Both the position numbers and the translations under genes were made by a program. This document shows, in pieces, positions 25,596-34,106 of a stretch of 64,000 nt of DNA. The notes under the pieces were generated by a model, which saw nothing but the letters and a program-made list of their open reading frames with translations, searched no databases and was not told the DNA's origin. Where the stretch lies: contig CAVFGI010000001.1 in assembly GCA_963621975.1 (NCBI GenBank), positions 124,001 to 188,000 of the forward strand, written 5' to 3'. Within the stretch, counting starts at the first letter, position 1; every line of letters begins with the position of its first letter. This DNA is from UBA9732 sp963621975. GTDB lineage: Bacteria > Spirochaetota > Spirochaetia > Sphaerochaetales > Sphaerochaetaceae.

Positions 25596-26568
25596 TATTA
25601 TTTCTCCTAAGTAAAGCTAGAAAGATTGGGGCTCCAAGGATAGAAGTTATAATTCCTATTGGGATTTCTGATGGTGCTATGATAAAGCGTGCAAGGATAT
25701 CGGCTAACAGAAGAATAATGGCTCCTAAGAGGGTGGAGATTGGTATGAGTTGTTTGTGTTTTGGGCCAATTAAGAGTCTTGCAAAATGTGGCGACATTAG
25801 GCCAACAAAGCCAATAATTCCACAGAAGGAAACTACAATAGCAGTTAAAACAGATGCCCAAAACAAGAGGATAATGCGTTTTTTTCGTATGTTAAGCCCA
25901 CTAGAGACTGCTGTACTATCATCTAGAAGAAGTAAATCTAGGGCAGTGCTATTTCTTTCTAAAAAGAGAAAAGCAAGAATGCAAGCTACAAAAAGTATTA
26001 GCTCACGTGTCCAAGAAGAAGCGCTCAAGCTTCCCATAGTCCAGAAAATGACGCTGTCCATTTGACGTTTCCCAAGATAGATGGTCAGTGTTGTAAGCGA
26101 GCTTAAAAAAAAGTTAAGTGCAATTCCAGAAAGTAGGAGACGGTGGTGATTTTTTTTATTGAAAGCAAATAGAATACCTGTTGCGCTAATAGAGCCAAGT
26201 AGGGCTACTGGAACATTGCTAAGTCCAATACCAAGTAGTGTGTTAAATCCAATAAAACATGAGGCTCCAGAAGAGACTCCAAGAATATATGAATCTGCCA
26301 TTGGATTTCTGAATACACTTTGAAAAACAACACCTCCTAGTGCTAGTGTTGAGCCTGCAAGAACGGCACAAATAACCCTTGGAAGGCGTATGTTACGAAT
26401 TATATAAACTACATTTTGTGGTGTGCTAGAAGATGAAGAATTCTGGTAAAACAGCGCATTAAAAATATCTTTTAGTGATATTCTCACTGACCCTAGACAT
26501 ATGCCAAGGGTCATGAGGAATAAAAGAGTAGCAATAAGTGCTATTGTTAAAAATGTAGTTCTTTTCAT
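25585..26568 (-). CDS. FecCD-family ABC transporter permease
   Basis: A 327-residue inner-membrane permease with about nine or ten spans. Family motifs are IRLPRVICAVLAGSTLALGGVVFQ near the N-terminus, then NPMADSYILGVSSGA. The coupling region is FCGIIGFVGLMSPHFARLL. It ends with the usual PSEIPIGIITSILGAPIFLALL. This family forms homodimers for ferric-siderophore, haem or cobalamin uptake. The start is 5 nt after the binding-protein stop and the end overlaps the ATPase gene, so the three are one operon. Confidence 0.92.
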   Translation of the reverse strand: MKRTTFLTIALIATLLFLMTLGICLGSVRISLKDIFNALFYQNSSSSSTPQNVVYIIRNIRLPRVICAVLAGSTLALGGVVFQSVFRNPMADSYILGVSSGASCFIGFNTLLGIGLSNVPVALLGSISATGILFAFNKKNHHRLLLSGIALNFFLSSLTTLTIYLGKRQMDSVIFWTMGSLSASSWTRELILFVACILAFLFLERNSTALDLLLLDDSTAVSSGLNIRKKRIILLFWASVLTAIVVSFCGIIGFVGLMSPHFARLLIGPKHKQLIPISTLLGAIILLLADILARFIIAPSEIPIGIITSILGAPIFLALLRRNNNAI

Positions 26569-26573
26569 TAATT

Positions 26574-27470
26574 CTAGTTAAAAAGGTTAGGGTAGAGTAG
26601 CTTTGCAATCTCTTCAATTGTATCTGCTGTTCTTACACCTTGGCGCTCAGCTGCATCTCCATTGATTGAATAAATTGCATTGTTGAGGCTTGCTTTCAGA
26701 TTAGAATAAGGTGCTGTAGATTTGAATGCAGCAATATCGGATTCTGAATTTGAGTAAGAGTATCTTGGTAGAAGAACAACATCTGGGTCTTGTGAAAGAA
26801 GGAGCTCTTTACTAATTGACCAGTATGAGGCACTCTTTGCTGCATTAATTGCACCAGATGCTTCTAGAACGTCATTAAGGTATGTATCTCCTGTTGCTGC
26901 ATAATCGCCCCAATCTCCCCAAGAGATGATGTATACAGCACTTTTTCTCTCGTTTTCAGGAATTTGTGATGTGATTGAAACAACTTTATCAATCCTATCT
27001 TTAAGACTTGTTACAAGTTCTATTGCTTCAGTGGCTTTTTCAATAGCACTTCCTATCTCTGTTATTAGTTCGTATGTTCCGTTAAGACTTTCTTCTTTTA
27101 TTACTTGGAGAGTTTTTATTCCTGCCTTTTCAAGGCTTTCCATGAAAGCAGGATCAACAATGGAAGATGCAATTACAATGCTTGGATTGAGAGAGATTAT
27201 TAGTTCAAGATTTGGTTCATATAATGTACCAACGCTCTGGACAGAAGGAGCTTCTTCTGGATAATTGCAATAATCTGTTCTACCAATAAGTCTATCTCCA
27301 GAACCAAGAGCATATACAATCTCTGTTACATTTGGTCCAAGAGAAACAATGGTTTGGTTCTCATTAGTAGCAACTTTAAGTGCTTCTCCTGAGCCCACTT
27401 CATATTGTGCTTGTGCAAAAACACTAAAGGCACAAAAGACAACAAGAATAATGGTTAGAAATTTTTTCAT
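26574..27470 (-). CDS. Periplasmic binding protein of FecCD-type importer (BtuF/FepB-like)
   Basis: A 298-residue binding protein with a signal peptide ending VFAQAQ and no lipobox. The mature part follows the helical-backbone (PF01497-like) fold: IVSLGPNVTEIVYALGSGDRLIGRTDYCNYPEEA opens lobe 1, and PDVVLLPRYSY is in lobe 2. The first segment resembles BtuF, which binds vitamin B12, but haem and siderophore binders share it. No cobalamin riboswitch fits in the 56 bp upstream, which it shares with the divergent RNase HI gene. Ligand remains open. Confidence 0.85.
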   Translation of the reverse strand: MKKFLTIILVVFCAFSVFAQAQYEVGSGEALKVATNENQTIVSLGPNVTEIVYALGSGDRLIGRTDYCNYPEEAPSVQSVGTLYEPNLELIISLNPSIVIASSIVDPAFMESLEKAGIKTLQVIKEESLNGTYELITEIGSAIEKATEAIELVTSLKDRIDKVVSITSQIPENERKSAVYIISWGDWGDYAATGDTYLNDVLEASGAINAAKSASYWSISKELLLSQDPDVVLLPRYSYSNSESDIAAFKSTAPYSNLKASLNNAIYSINGDAAERQGVRTADTIEEIAKLLYPNLFN

Positions 27471-27526
27471 AACAACCTCTGAAAGACAGCATAGTAGTTT
27501 TTTTGATTTTAATATAGAATGAACTT

Positions 27527-27988
27527 ATGAATAAAGTTGATATTTTCACAGACGGTGGTTGCTCTGGAAACCCAGGTCCTGGTGGCTGGGCTTTTGTTAT
27601 TCTTTCAAATGGCGGTGTTCTATCATATGCTAGTGGGGGAGATGAACAGACAACAAACAATAAGATGGAACTTACTGCTGTTATTAGAGCTCTCGAGACT
27701 TGCCAAAATCTTGCCATTAAAACGGTTTCTATTTCTACTGACAGCCAATATGTGAAAAACGGTATTACGGCTTGGATTTACAACTGGAAAAAAAATGGCT
27801 GGAAAACAGCTTCCAAAGACCCTGTTAAGAATAAAGAATTATGGGTAGAGCTTGATAATCTACGTTCTAATTTTGAGATTAACTGGGTTTGGGTAAAGGG
27901 CCATGCGGGTATTGAATTTAATGAGATGTGTGACTCTTTGGTCCGCAAAGAAATGGAAAAGTTTACAAAAGGCTCTGGAGCTCTTTAA
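27527..27988 (+). CDS. rnhA: Ribonuclease HI
   Basis: A 153-residue RNase H that removes RNA from RNA-DNA hybrids. The four catalytic acidic residues are in place: Asp in FTDGGCSGNPGPGGWA, Glu in NNKMELTAV, Asp in STDSQYV, and Asp in NEMCDSLVR. The basic handle (WKKNGWKTASKDPVKNKELW) is present as in E. coli. No ribosome-binding site is visible; TAGAAT at 27515-27520 ends 6 nt before the ATG, which suggests a leaderless transcript. The 3' end overlaps the convergent lipoprotein gene by 26 nt. Confidence 0.95.
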   Translation: MNKVDIFTDGGCSGNPGPGGWAFVILSNGGVLSYASGGDEQTTNNKMELTAVIRALETCQNLAIKTVSISTDSQYVKNGITAWIYNWKKNGWKTASKDPVKNKELWVELDNLRSNFEINWVWVKGHAGIEFNEMCDSLVRKEMEKFTKGSGAL

Positions 27989-28514
27989 TCAAGCTTAAAT
28001 TACTTGAGGTTTTATAGCCCTGATTCCACATGATAAGTGCTTGTTCAAGCGCTTGGTTATATAAACCAAGTTCTTTATATAAACTTATAAGGGTACTTCT
28101 AGTTGTTGTATCATAAGGATTTAAATCTAATACTTCTAAATAGGTTTCACAGGCTTTTTCTTTGTTACTGTCTAGGCTGTAGTAGTACGCTTGTGCTGTT
28201 TTAAATGCAATTATGTAGTTGTATTGTTCAAAGCCTTCTTGGCAAGTTTTTATTGCTGTAGAATATTGGCCCAAATAAGCTAAAACTATGGCTTTGTTGT
28301 AAATTAGTCTATAATCTGAGACCGTTTGAAGTGCTGTGTTATATACTTCAAGTGCCAAATCATACTCTCCTTTAGAGATGTAATCATTGGCACTATCTAT
28401 TGTGGTCTTGATAAACTGCTCAGAGACATCGGCCTTAGAGATTGTGGAACATCCTGTGAGAATGAAAATAATACTGAGCAGAATAAAGATTTCAACCAAG
28501 TACTGTTTCTTCAA
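27963..28514 (-). CDS. TPR-repeat lipoprotein of unknown role
   Basis: A small lipoprotein of about 183 residues. A lipoprotein signal (LLSIIFILTGC) ends in lipobox LTGC, and helical tetratricopeptide-like repeats follow (DLALEVYNTALQTV, KACETYLEVLDLNPYD, LYKELGLYNQALEQALIMW). TPR lipoproteins usually scaffold envelope complexes; no specific partner is visible. The start is uncertain. TTG 28514 gives a short KK-rich signal peptide and sits 20 nt inside upp. ATG 28568 gives an unlikely polar extension, and TTG 28499 is also possible. It follows upp on the same strand. Confidence 0.7.
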   Translation of the reverse strand: MKKQYLVEIFILLSIIFILTGCSTISKADVSEQFIKTTIDSANDYISKGEYDLALEVYNTALQTVSDYRLIYNKAIVLAYLGQYSTAIKTCQEGFEQYNYIIAFKTAQAYYYSLDSNKEKACETYLEVLDLNPYDTTTRSTLISLYKELGLYNQALEQALIMWNQGYKTSSNLSLIKELQSLL

Positions 28515-29562
28515 TTTTTTTGACCTGTGCGCGGTAGAGATTCGTGATGGTGGCGCCGTAATCTGCAATCAACTGAATCATGTTGCGTGGGTTGCCAGGA
28601 AGGTCTACGCCGTTGAGTCTATCTCCGGCATCTCCAAGTCCTGGAAGAATATAGGCGGCGTCATTGAGTACTGGGTCCATCCAAAGCGTATAGACTTCGC
28701 AATCTTCAATGGCACGTACAATACGCAATGACCCTTTCAATGCAGAAATGACGTTGATAAATTTTACGCTCTTTGGTCTGACGCCGTTATCTTTGAGATA
28801 TTTGACTATAGTGACTAGAGAGCCACCAGTTGCGTTCATTGGATCTGCAAAAATTAGGTCTTTTCCATCTAACTCTTTAAGATTGAAGAAGGATCGGTCT
28901 AAATCTAAGACATAGTCCATATTGTTTTCTTTCTTGGTTTCGTCGCGCTTAATTTTGAAGAGTGCAAATGGGGTGACAAAATCGTTGGAGGAGTAGTCCT
29001 GTATTTCCTTGCTAATAATCATGCTAGGAAGTAGGGCGCCTCTGAGCATTACGCACATTACAGCGTTGCCGTTAAGTTTGCTATCGACATCTGGAATTCT
29101 ATGCACTGCATAGTTTTGGCAAGGATTATTAACAGGAGTTTTTGTGATTATTGACCTTTTCTTTGGAAGGGCGGTATCTGCAAACACATGGGAGAAGAGA
29201 AGTTCATAGGCTCTTTGAATGTAGTACAAGAATTCTTCATGTCCTGTGTTGGGGTCTCTAAGCTTTGCAATAAGCCTACTTGCAGCTCCATGTTGCTCTT
29301 GTGGTGATTCAAAGCAATAAACGTGAATGGATGATTCTTTGTCTGTGACTTCTTTAAGATATGCACCAATTTCTGCAGAAGATTTTACCAAATCTTCTTC
29401 AGCTGCCTTGTTGGTTGTTCCAGAAGATTCTGCTTTTTCAAGTTCTTCACATGCAACTAGCGATTTTTCATAAAGTTTTCGTACATGTTCAATTTTTGCT
29501 TTATCCTCTTCTTTGAGGAATCCGTCTAAGTCTGTTGCATGAAGAATTACTTTTCTATCCAT
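28492..29562 (-). CDS. upp: Uracil phosphoribosyltransferase with N-terminal extension
   Basis: Makes UMP from uracil and PRPP. The C-terminal domain (about residues 115-356) matches UPRT: KLRDPNTGHEEF, then VMLRGALLPSM, the PRPP loop ADPMNATGGSL, and the uracil-binding PGLGDAGDRLNG. The family is usually about 210 residues; this one has 356. The N-terminal 110 or so residues (ILHATDLDGFLKEEDKAKIEHVRKLYEKS onward) are helical, charged and not recognised. I chose ATG 29562 because GGAGGG lies upstream; a longer frame to 29631 has no such site. It sits with adk, tmk and nucleoside transporters in a salvage neighbourhood. Confidence 0.88.
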   Translation of the reverse strand: MDRKVILHATDLDGFLKEEDKAKIEHVRKLYEKSLVACEELEKAESSGTTNKAAEEDLVKSSAEIGAYLKEVTDKESSIHVYCFESPQEQHGAASRLIAKLRDPNTGHEEFLYYIQRAYELLFSHVFADTALPKKRSIITKTPVNNPCQNYAVHRIPDVDSKLNGNAVMCVMLRGALLPSMIISKEIQDYSSNDFVTPFALFKIKRDETKKENNMDYVLDLDRSFFNLKELDGKDLIFADPMNATGGSLVTIVKYLKDNGVRPKSVKFINVISALKGSLRIVRAIEDCEVYTLWMDPVLNDAAYILPGLGDAGDRLNGVDLPGNPRNMIQLIADYGATITNLYRAQVKKIEETVLG

Positions 29563-29648
29563 TCTTTTATGCCCTCCAGCATGGTCTGTTAAAGTTTTAA
29601 TTATGATATAGCAGTGGGCAAATTTGCTCAACTATATGAACTATCTCG

Positions 29649-29677
29649 TTTACAAAAAAATGGCATTTTGCTAGTAT
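29649..29677 (+). promoter_or_regulatory. Promoter of adk
   Basis: TTTACA (29649-29654), a 17-bp spacer and TAGTAT (29672-29677), followed by a leader of about 50 nt and GAGGAGG before the adk start. Confidence 0.6.
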
Positions 29678-29735
29678 TAAAGCGTTTGCAGGTGGCTCTA
29701 CATGTAGCGTAGTAGCTGTTGTTGAGGAGGTTATT

Positions 29736-30368
29736 ATGAGAATGGTTTTTTTGGGCCCTCCAGGAGCTGGAAAGGGGACAATTGCATCAAAAGCTAAGGA
29801 ATATTATGGAATTCCACATATTTCCACGGGCGATTTATTTAGAAATAACATTAAAAATGAGACTGAACTTGGTCTTCAAGTAAAATCTATTCTAGCCTCA
29901 GGTGGCTTGGTCCCAGATAGCGTCACAATTGAAATGGTTCGTAACCGTATAGCTGAACCAGACTGTGCCAACGGCTTCATTCTTGATGGCTTTCCACGCA
30001 CTATCCCACAGGCCGATGCCCTTGCAGAGATGACAGATCTTGATGCTGTTGTTGATTTTCAAATCTCTGAGGCAGAGGTTGTAGAACGCCTATCTGGTCG
30101 TAGAATGTGCCCATCAACTGGTAGAATTTACCACATCCTTTTCAACCCTCCAAAGGTAGAAGGCAAAGACGATGACACTGGCGAAGATCTTATCCAGCGA
30201 GAAGATGACAAAGAAGAGGCAATTAAGCATCGCTTAGATGTCTACGTTGCTCAAACTCAGCCACTCATTGACTATTACAAGGATAAGGGCCTTATTCGTG
30301 AGGTCAAGACAAACAATTCTCTTTCTCCTTCTGAAGTGTTTGAACTTACCAAAAAAGTGTTAGGCTGA
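29736..30368 (+). CDS. adk: Adenylate kinase
   Basis: Interconverts AMP + ATP and 2 ADP, 210 residues. P-loop GPPGAGKGT, STGDLFRNNI (AMP binding), LDGFPRTIPQA, and the LID region GRRMCPSTGRIYHILFNPPK, which is the long-LID form. Only one of the four zinc-binding Cys positions of Gram-positive enzymes is present, so the LID is probably held by polar contacts as in E. coli. A GAGGAGG site precedes the ATG and there is a good promoter. Length is normal. Confidence 0.96.
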   Translation: MRMVFLGPPGAGKGTIASKAKEYYGIPHISTGDLFRNNIKNETELGLQVKSILASGGLVPDSVTIEMVRNRIAEPDCANGFILDGFPRTIPQADALAEMTDLDAVVDFQISEAEVVERLSGRRMCPSTGRIYHILFNPPKVEGKDDDTGEDLIQREDDKEEAIKHRLDVYVAQTQPLIDYYKDKGLIREVKTNNSLSPSEVFELTKKVLG

Positions 30369-30380
30369 GAGGCTAATTTT

Positions 30381-30397
30381 TGCAACAATTAGCAACA
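30381..30397. promoter_or_regulatory. Direct-repeat operator candidate (GCAACA-N4-GCAACA), copy 1
   Basis: TGCAACAATTAGCAACA lies about 19 bp upstream of the -35 of the second BMP gene. The hexamers are 10 bp apart, one helical turn. Nearly the same 17 bp (one base different) lies at 35706-35722, upstream of the facing nucleoside transporter operon. Confidence 0.55.
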
Positions 30398-30415
30398 AAA
30401 TTAATGTTTTTTTTA

Positions 30416-30443
30416 TTGAAAAGACAAGAAACTGTGTTAAACT
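30416..30443 (+). promoter_or_regulatory. Promoter of the second BMP binding-protein gene
   Basis: TTGAAA (30416-30421), a 16-bp spacer and TAAACT (30438-30443), giving a leader of about 78 nt. Confidence 0.5.
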
Positions 30444-30450
30444 TATTCTA

Positions 30451-30477
30451 GTGGGGTTGCCACAGTGGATTTTCCAC
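30451..30477 (+). other. Two tandem small hairpins in the leader RNA
   Basis: GTGG-N5-CCAC occurs twice, separated by a single A: 30451-30463 and 30465-30477. Both are in the untranslated leader of the BMP gene at 30528. The stems are only 4 bp, so significance is uncertain. Confidence 0.3.
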
Positions 30478-30527
30478 AAAATTAACGCAAATAGGGGTCT
30501 ATACCCTTAAAAAAAGGAGAATGAGAT

Positions 30528-31739
30528 ATGAAAAAATCATTCGTTGCTATCTTGATTGTTCTTCTTGCAATGTCAGCAGTTTTTGCTAATGCAGCATCAG
30601 AAGAAACAGCATCAACAACAACAAAAGTTGGTTTTGTTGTAATTAACGACGAAAATGACCTTGGTTACACATGGAACTTTATGAACGGCATGAATGCTGC
30701 AATTGAGCAGCTTAAGGCTGATGGTTATGATGTTGAACTTATTGTTGACAGAGGTCACGGTGAGGATGAGACAGTTACAACCGCTAACAGAGAACTTGCA
30801 ATGGAAGGTTGTGCAGTTATTTTCAATAACAGCTATGGCTTTGAACAGTTCATGACTCCAGTTGCTAAAGAGTATCCAAACGTAAAGTTTGTTTCTTTGA
30901 CAAACTGCGGTTCTCAGCTTGATGGTCTTGACAACACATACAATGCATTTGCAGCTATCTATGAAGGCCGCTATGTAGCTGGTGTTGTTGCTGGTATGAA
31001 ACTCAATCAAATGATTGAAGAGGGAAGAATTACAGCTGATCAAGCAGTTGTTGGTTATGTTGGTGCTTTCCCATTTGCAGAAGTTAAGTCTGGTATGTCA
31101 GGATACTTCCTTGGTATCAGAAGTGTTTGTCCAAGTGCAACAATGATTGTTCAGTATGTTGGTTCTTGGGGAGACCCAACCCTTGAAGCAGAAGCTGCAA
31201 AGGCTCTCATCAGCAAAGGCGCTGTCATGATTTCACAGCACTCAGATACAACAACTCCAGCAACAACTGCTGCTAACTATGGCGTATTCCACACTGGATA
31301 TAATACTGACATGACACAGCAGGCTCCAACAGCTTCTCTTATTTCATGTCGTATTGACTGGGAGCCATACTTCTACAGCTTCATTAAAGCTGTTATTGAT
31401 GGTGATGACATTCCTAGTGACTACTGTGGCACAATGGCAAATGGTGATGTCAAGGTTACAGATCTCAACACAGCTATTGCAGCACCTGGCACACAGGAAG
31501 CAATTGACAAAGTTACTGCTCAGATTGTTTCTGGCGAACTTCAGATTTTTGACACATCAAAGTTCACAATTGATGGTGGCAAGACTCTCACAAGTATGTT
31601 TGCAGTTGACTCAGACGGCGACTGGACAGCAGATATGTACGAAGCAGTTTGGGACGGCGTTTTCCACGAATCCTATCCTGAATTCCAGAGTGCTCCATAC
31701 TTCACAGCACAAATTGACGGAATTACATATCTTAACTAA
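30528..31739 (+). CDS. BMP-family ABC transporter binding protein (second copy)
   Basis: A 403-residue periplasmic binding protein with signal peptide ending SAVFANAASEE and no lipobox Cys. The mature part begins KVGFVVINDENDLGYTWNFMNGM, which takes the place of the DxSFNQ region of PnrA-like proteins, so the ligand pocket differs from the first BMP protein (10413-11534). GHGEDETVTTANREL and FNNSYGFEQFM follow the BMP pattern. It stands alone on the plus strand, and its likely partners are the convergent minus-strand ATPase and permease genes at 31981-35632. Nucleoside or nucleobase binding is inferred from family and context. Confidence 0.83.
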   Translation: MKKSFVAILIVLLAMSAVFANAASEETASTTTKVGFVVINDENDLGYTWNFMNGMNAAIEQLKADGYDVELIVDRGHGEDETVTTANRELAMEGCAVIFNNSYGFEQFMTPVAKEYPNVKFVSLTNCGSQLDGLDNTYNAFAAIYEGRYVAGVVAGMKLNQMIEEGRITADQAVVGYVGAFPFAEVKSGMSGYFLGIRSVCPSATMIVQYVGSWGDPTLEAEAAKALISKGAVMISQHSDTTTPATTAANYGVFHTGYNTDMTQQAPTASLISCRIDWEPYFYSFIKAVIDGDDIPSDYCGTMANGDVKVTDLNTAIAAPGTQEAIDKVTAQIVSGELQIFDTSKFTIDGGKTLTSMFAVDSDGDWTADMYEAVWDGVFHESYPEFQSAPYFTAQIDGITYLN

Positions 31740-31815
31740 GTTTGAGTTTAATTCTTGAATCAAGGGCTTCAACTGTTTTTGTAATGCATTGAACCTAAAC
31801 AAAGCCCAAGATAGA

Positions 31816-31849
31816 AGACGTCTCCTACAAAATAGGGGACGTCTTTTTT
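31816..31849 (+). terminator. Intrinsic terminator of the second BMP gene
   Basis: AGACGTCTCCTA (31816-31827) and TAGGGGACGTCT (31833-31844) form a 12-bp stem with one G-U pair and loop CAAAA, followed by a T run. Confidence 0.88.
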
Positions 31850-31915
31850 AATCAATTCATTAAGATTAGGATGCTTTTAGCTTAGTAATGGTTCAAAAAT
31901 AGAACTACTTAATAA

Positions 31916-31949
31916 GTAAAAAAAGCTCTCCCAAAACTGAGAGAGCTTT
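31916..31949 (-). terminator. Intrinsic terminator of the minus-strand nucleoside operon
   Basis: AAAGCTCTC (31922-31930) and GAGAGCTTT (31941-31949) form a 9-bp stem. On the minus strand it is followed by a T-rich run. It ends the operon whose last gene stops at 31981. Confidence 0.85.
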
Positions 31950-31980
31950 AAACAATTTAAACAAATAAAGATGGAAGAAA

Positions 31981-33012
31981 CTATCGTTCTTCTCTGAAAT
32001 AGTTCAAACCAAGGGATGCAGGTGGTTGCTTTTCTTTATTGTTGCGTACAGAAGAAGTAACAAGAACAATAATGGTTACCACGTATGGAAGAAGCTTGTA
32101 AAGCTCTCTTAAGTTGTATGTATCTATTATATTGGTTGACAAGAATGGAATCTTGATCCAGAAGTACATAATCATAAGAGCGCCAAAGAGTATTGAACCC
32201 CAAATTGCATTGAGAGGCTTCCAAGTACAGAAGATAACCAATGCCACAGCCAACCAGCCAAGGCCTGAAAGTGAATTATCCATCCATACACAGCCATTAG
32301 TTGTTACAATAAAGACCATACCACCAATAGCAGAAATTCCACCACCAATCATTGTTGCAACGTATTTATACTTAGTAATGTTAATACCAGCAGCATCTGC
32401 GGTAACTGGGGACTCACCAACGGCTCTAAGGTACAATCCAGTTTTTGTCTTTGTTAGGAATAAGTGAATTGATACAGCAAGAATGATTGCAAGATAGAAG
32501 AAGTGTTCTTGTCCAAAAACAATTTTTCCAATGACTGGAATGTTTTGCAATGCTTCTGGGAAAAGTTTACTAATAAAGAAATCCTTCAGATGTTTGCTAA
32601 CAGAAACAAAACCACCAAGTCTCTTGCTCATTGCTTCTCCAATAAACTTTGCAACACCAGTACCAAAAGTTGTCATTGCAAGACCAGTAACATTTTGGTT
32701 TGCTCTAAGTGTAACAGTGATAAAACTAAACAAAAGACCATATAATGCACCACTGATAAAAGCACCAAGAATTGCAAAAAACATTGCAACTATACCAAGG
32801 GATGCGGCTTCTCCAACAATCACTTCATAGTAGTGTGTAGCAGCAAGGCCAACAATACCACCGGTATACATAATACCTTCAACACCAAGGTTCATGTTAC
32901 CTGATTTTTCTGTGACAATTTCACCAATAGTTCCAAACATAAGGGCCGTTGCATAAGTACCAGCAGCAGCAATAAGTCCTAAGAAATTATAATTTGTTAA
33001 AAATGTGCTCAT
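31981..33012 (-). CDS. Nucleoside ABC transporter permease (YufQ type, second system)
   Basis: A 343-residue permease of the BPD_transp_2 family with about eight spans. The N-terminal signature is EIVTEKSGNMNLGVEGIMYTGGIVG, and the docking loop is LRAVGESPVTADAAGINITKYK. AAGGAGT precedes ATG 33012 on the minus strand. It follows the other permease by 5 nt and ends the operon before a terminator. Likely to import purine or pyrimidine nucleosides with the BMP protein at 30528 (inference from proximity and shared upstream motif). Confidence 0.87.
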   Translation of the reverse strand: MSTFLTNYNFLGLIAAAGTYATALMFGTIGEIVTEKSGNMNLGVEGIMYTGGIVGLAATHYYEVIVGEAASLGIVAMFFAILGAFISGALYGLLFSFITVTLRANQNVTGLAMTTFGTGVAKFIGEAMSKRLGGFVSVSKHLKDFFISKLFPEALQNIPVIGKIVFGQEHFFYLAIILAVSIHLFLTKTKTGLYLRAVGESPVTADAAGINITKYKYVATMIGGGISAIGGMVFIVTTNGCVWMDNSLSGLGWLAVALVIFCTWKPLNAIWGSILFGALMIMYFWIKIPFLSTNIIDTYNLRELYKLLPYVVTIIVLVTSSVRNNKEKQPPASLGLNYFREER

Positions 33013-33017
33013 TTCTA

Positions 33018-34106
33018 TTACTCCTTATGTTCTCTTTTTCTGAAGATCATCTTATATTTAATGAAGAATTCACCACTAAGCATACAGAATAGGAGAATGC
33101 CAGAAACAATGTCTGCAGCAGCGGCAGGAACTCCTTTTCTTTTATTGAGGTAACTGGAACCCTTAGCAATGATTGCCAAAAGCATTGAAATTGCAATCAT
33201 GACAAATGAATTAAGTCTTGAAAGCCAAGAAATTGTAATTGCAGTAAAACCAGCTCCATCAGCAATGGAACTTGTAAGAGTGTGGTTTGCTCCAGCCAGA
33301 ATTACAAAACCAGCAATACCACTAATTGCACCAGAAAGAAGCATTGTTCTCATCATAACCCAACCCACATTCATTCCAGCATATCTTGCTGTGTTAAGTG
33401 AGTCTCCAATAACAGCAACTTCATATCCATGTTTGGTTTTATTCATATAGATGTAGATGAAAACAACAAGTACGAGTGCAATAATCCAACCACAATGAAT
33501 ACCAAATACATAAGGAAGATAAGTATTTTCATGGAAGTTTGGGATAAGCTGCGTTCCTGCTCTTCCTTCCCAAAGACCTTGCCCTCCCTGTAACCATTTA
33601 ACCATACCAATAGCAATATAGTTCATCATAAGAGTAAACAAGGTTTCATTTGTATTGTACTTAGCCTTAAAGAAACCAGGAATAAATCCCCAAATAGCTC
33701 CACCAACAGCAGCAGCTATTGCCATAATTGGAAGAATAACAGCAGAAGGAAGCTTTGCTCCAAAGTTAATTGCAAAGAATGATGCACAAATGGCACCAAA
33801 AGTTAACTGACCTTCAGCGCCAATATTCCAGAATCCCATTTTAAAACATGGAGCAATACCTATTGCGCAAATAAGAAGCGGAATAGCCTTCTTTATTGTA
33901 TCCTGGATATAATAGGATTTACTCAAAGAACCTTGAATCATCACAGAATACGCTGTTATTGGATTATTTCCAGTAAGCATAATTGGAATAGATGAAAGTA
34001 TTAATGCAACAACAATTGATCCTACACGAATAGCCAAAGCTTTTTTGGGGTCAATATAATCACGTTTTGCTAATCTAATAAGAGGGGCTTTCTTTTCTTT
34101 TGTCAT
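33018..34106 (-). CDS. Nucleoside ABC transporter permease (YufP type, second system)
   Basis: A 362-residue permease. The central signature is CFKMGFWNIGAEGQLTFGAICASFF, and the ATPase-docking loop is EVAVIGDSLNTARYAGMNVG. Eight to ten hydrophobic segments are visible. ATG 34106 overlaps the stop of the ATPase gene by 4 nt, and GGGAGG lies just upstream inside that gene. It forms the channel with the YufQ-type permease next to it. Confidence 0.87.
   Translation of the reverse strand: MTKEKKAPLIRLAKRDYIDPKKALAIRVGSIVVALILSSIPIMLTGNNPITAYSVMIQGSLSKSYYIQDTIKKAIPLLICAIGIAPCFKMGFWNIGAEGQLTFGAICASFFAINFGAKLPSAVILPIMAIAAAVGGAIWGFIPGFFKAKYNTNETLFTLMMNYIAIGMVKWLQGGQGLWEGRAGTQLIPNFHENTYLPYVFGIHCGWIIALVLVVFIYIYMNKTKHGYEVAVIGDSLNTARYAGMNVGWVMMRTMLLSGAISGIAGFVILAGANHTLTSSIADGAGFTAITISWLSRLNSFVMIAISMLLAIIAKGSSYLNKRKGVPAAAADIVSGILLFCMLSGEFFIKYKMIFRKREHKE

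Noticed and set aside
25589..26065. Plus-strand frame opposite the FecCD permease
   Set aside because: Arg/Lys-rich product typical of antisense to membrane proteins; the minus-strand permease is clear.
26574..27526. Cobalamin riboswitch for the FecCD importer
   Set aside because: Only 56 bp separate the binding-protein start from rnhA, too short for a B12 riboswitch.
31895..31906. AAAAATAGAACT, partly matching the repeat at 59291
   Set aside because: Only about 12 bases match in an A-rich spacer and no proper inverted partner is nearby. Likely chance.
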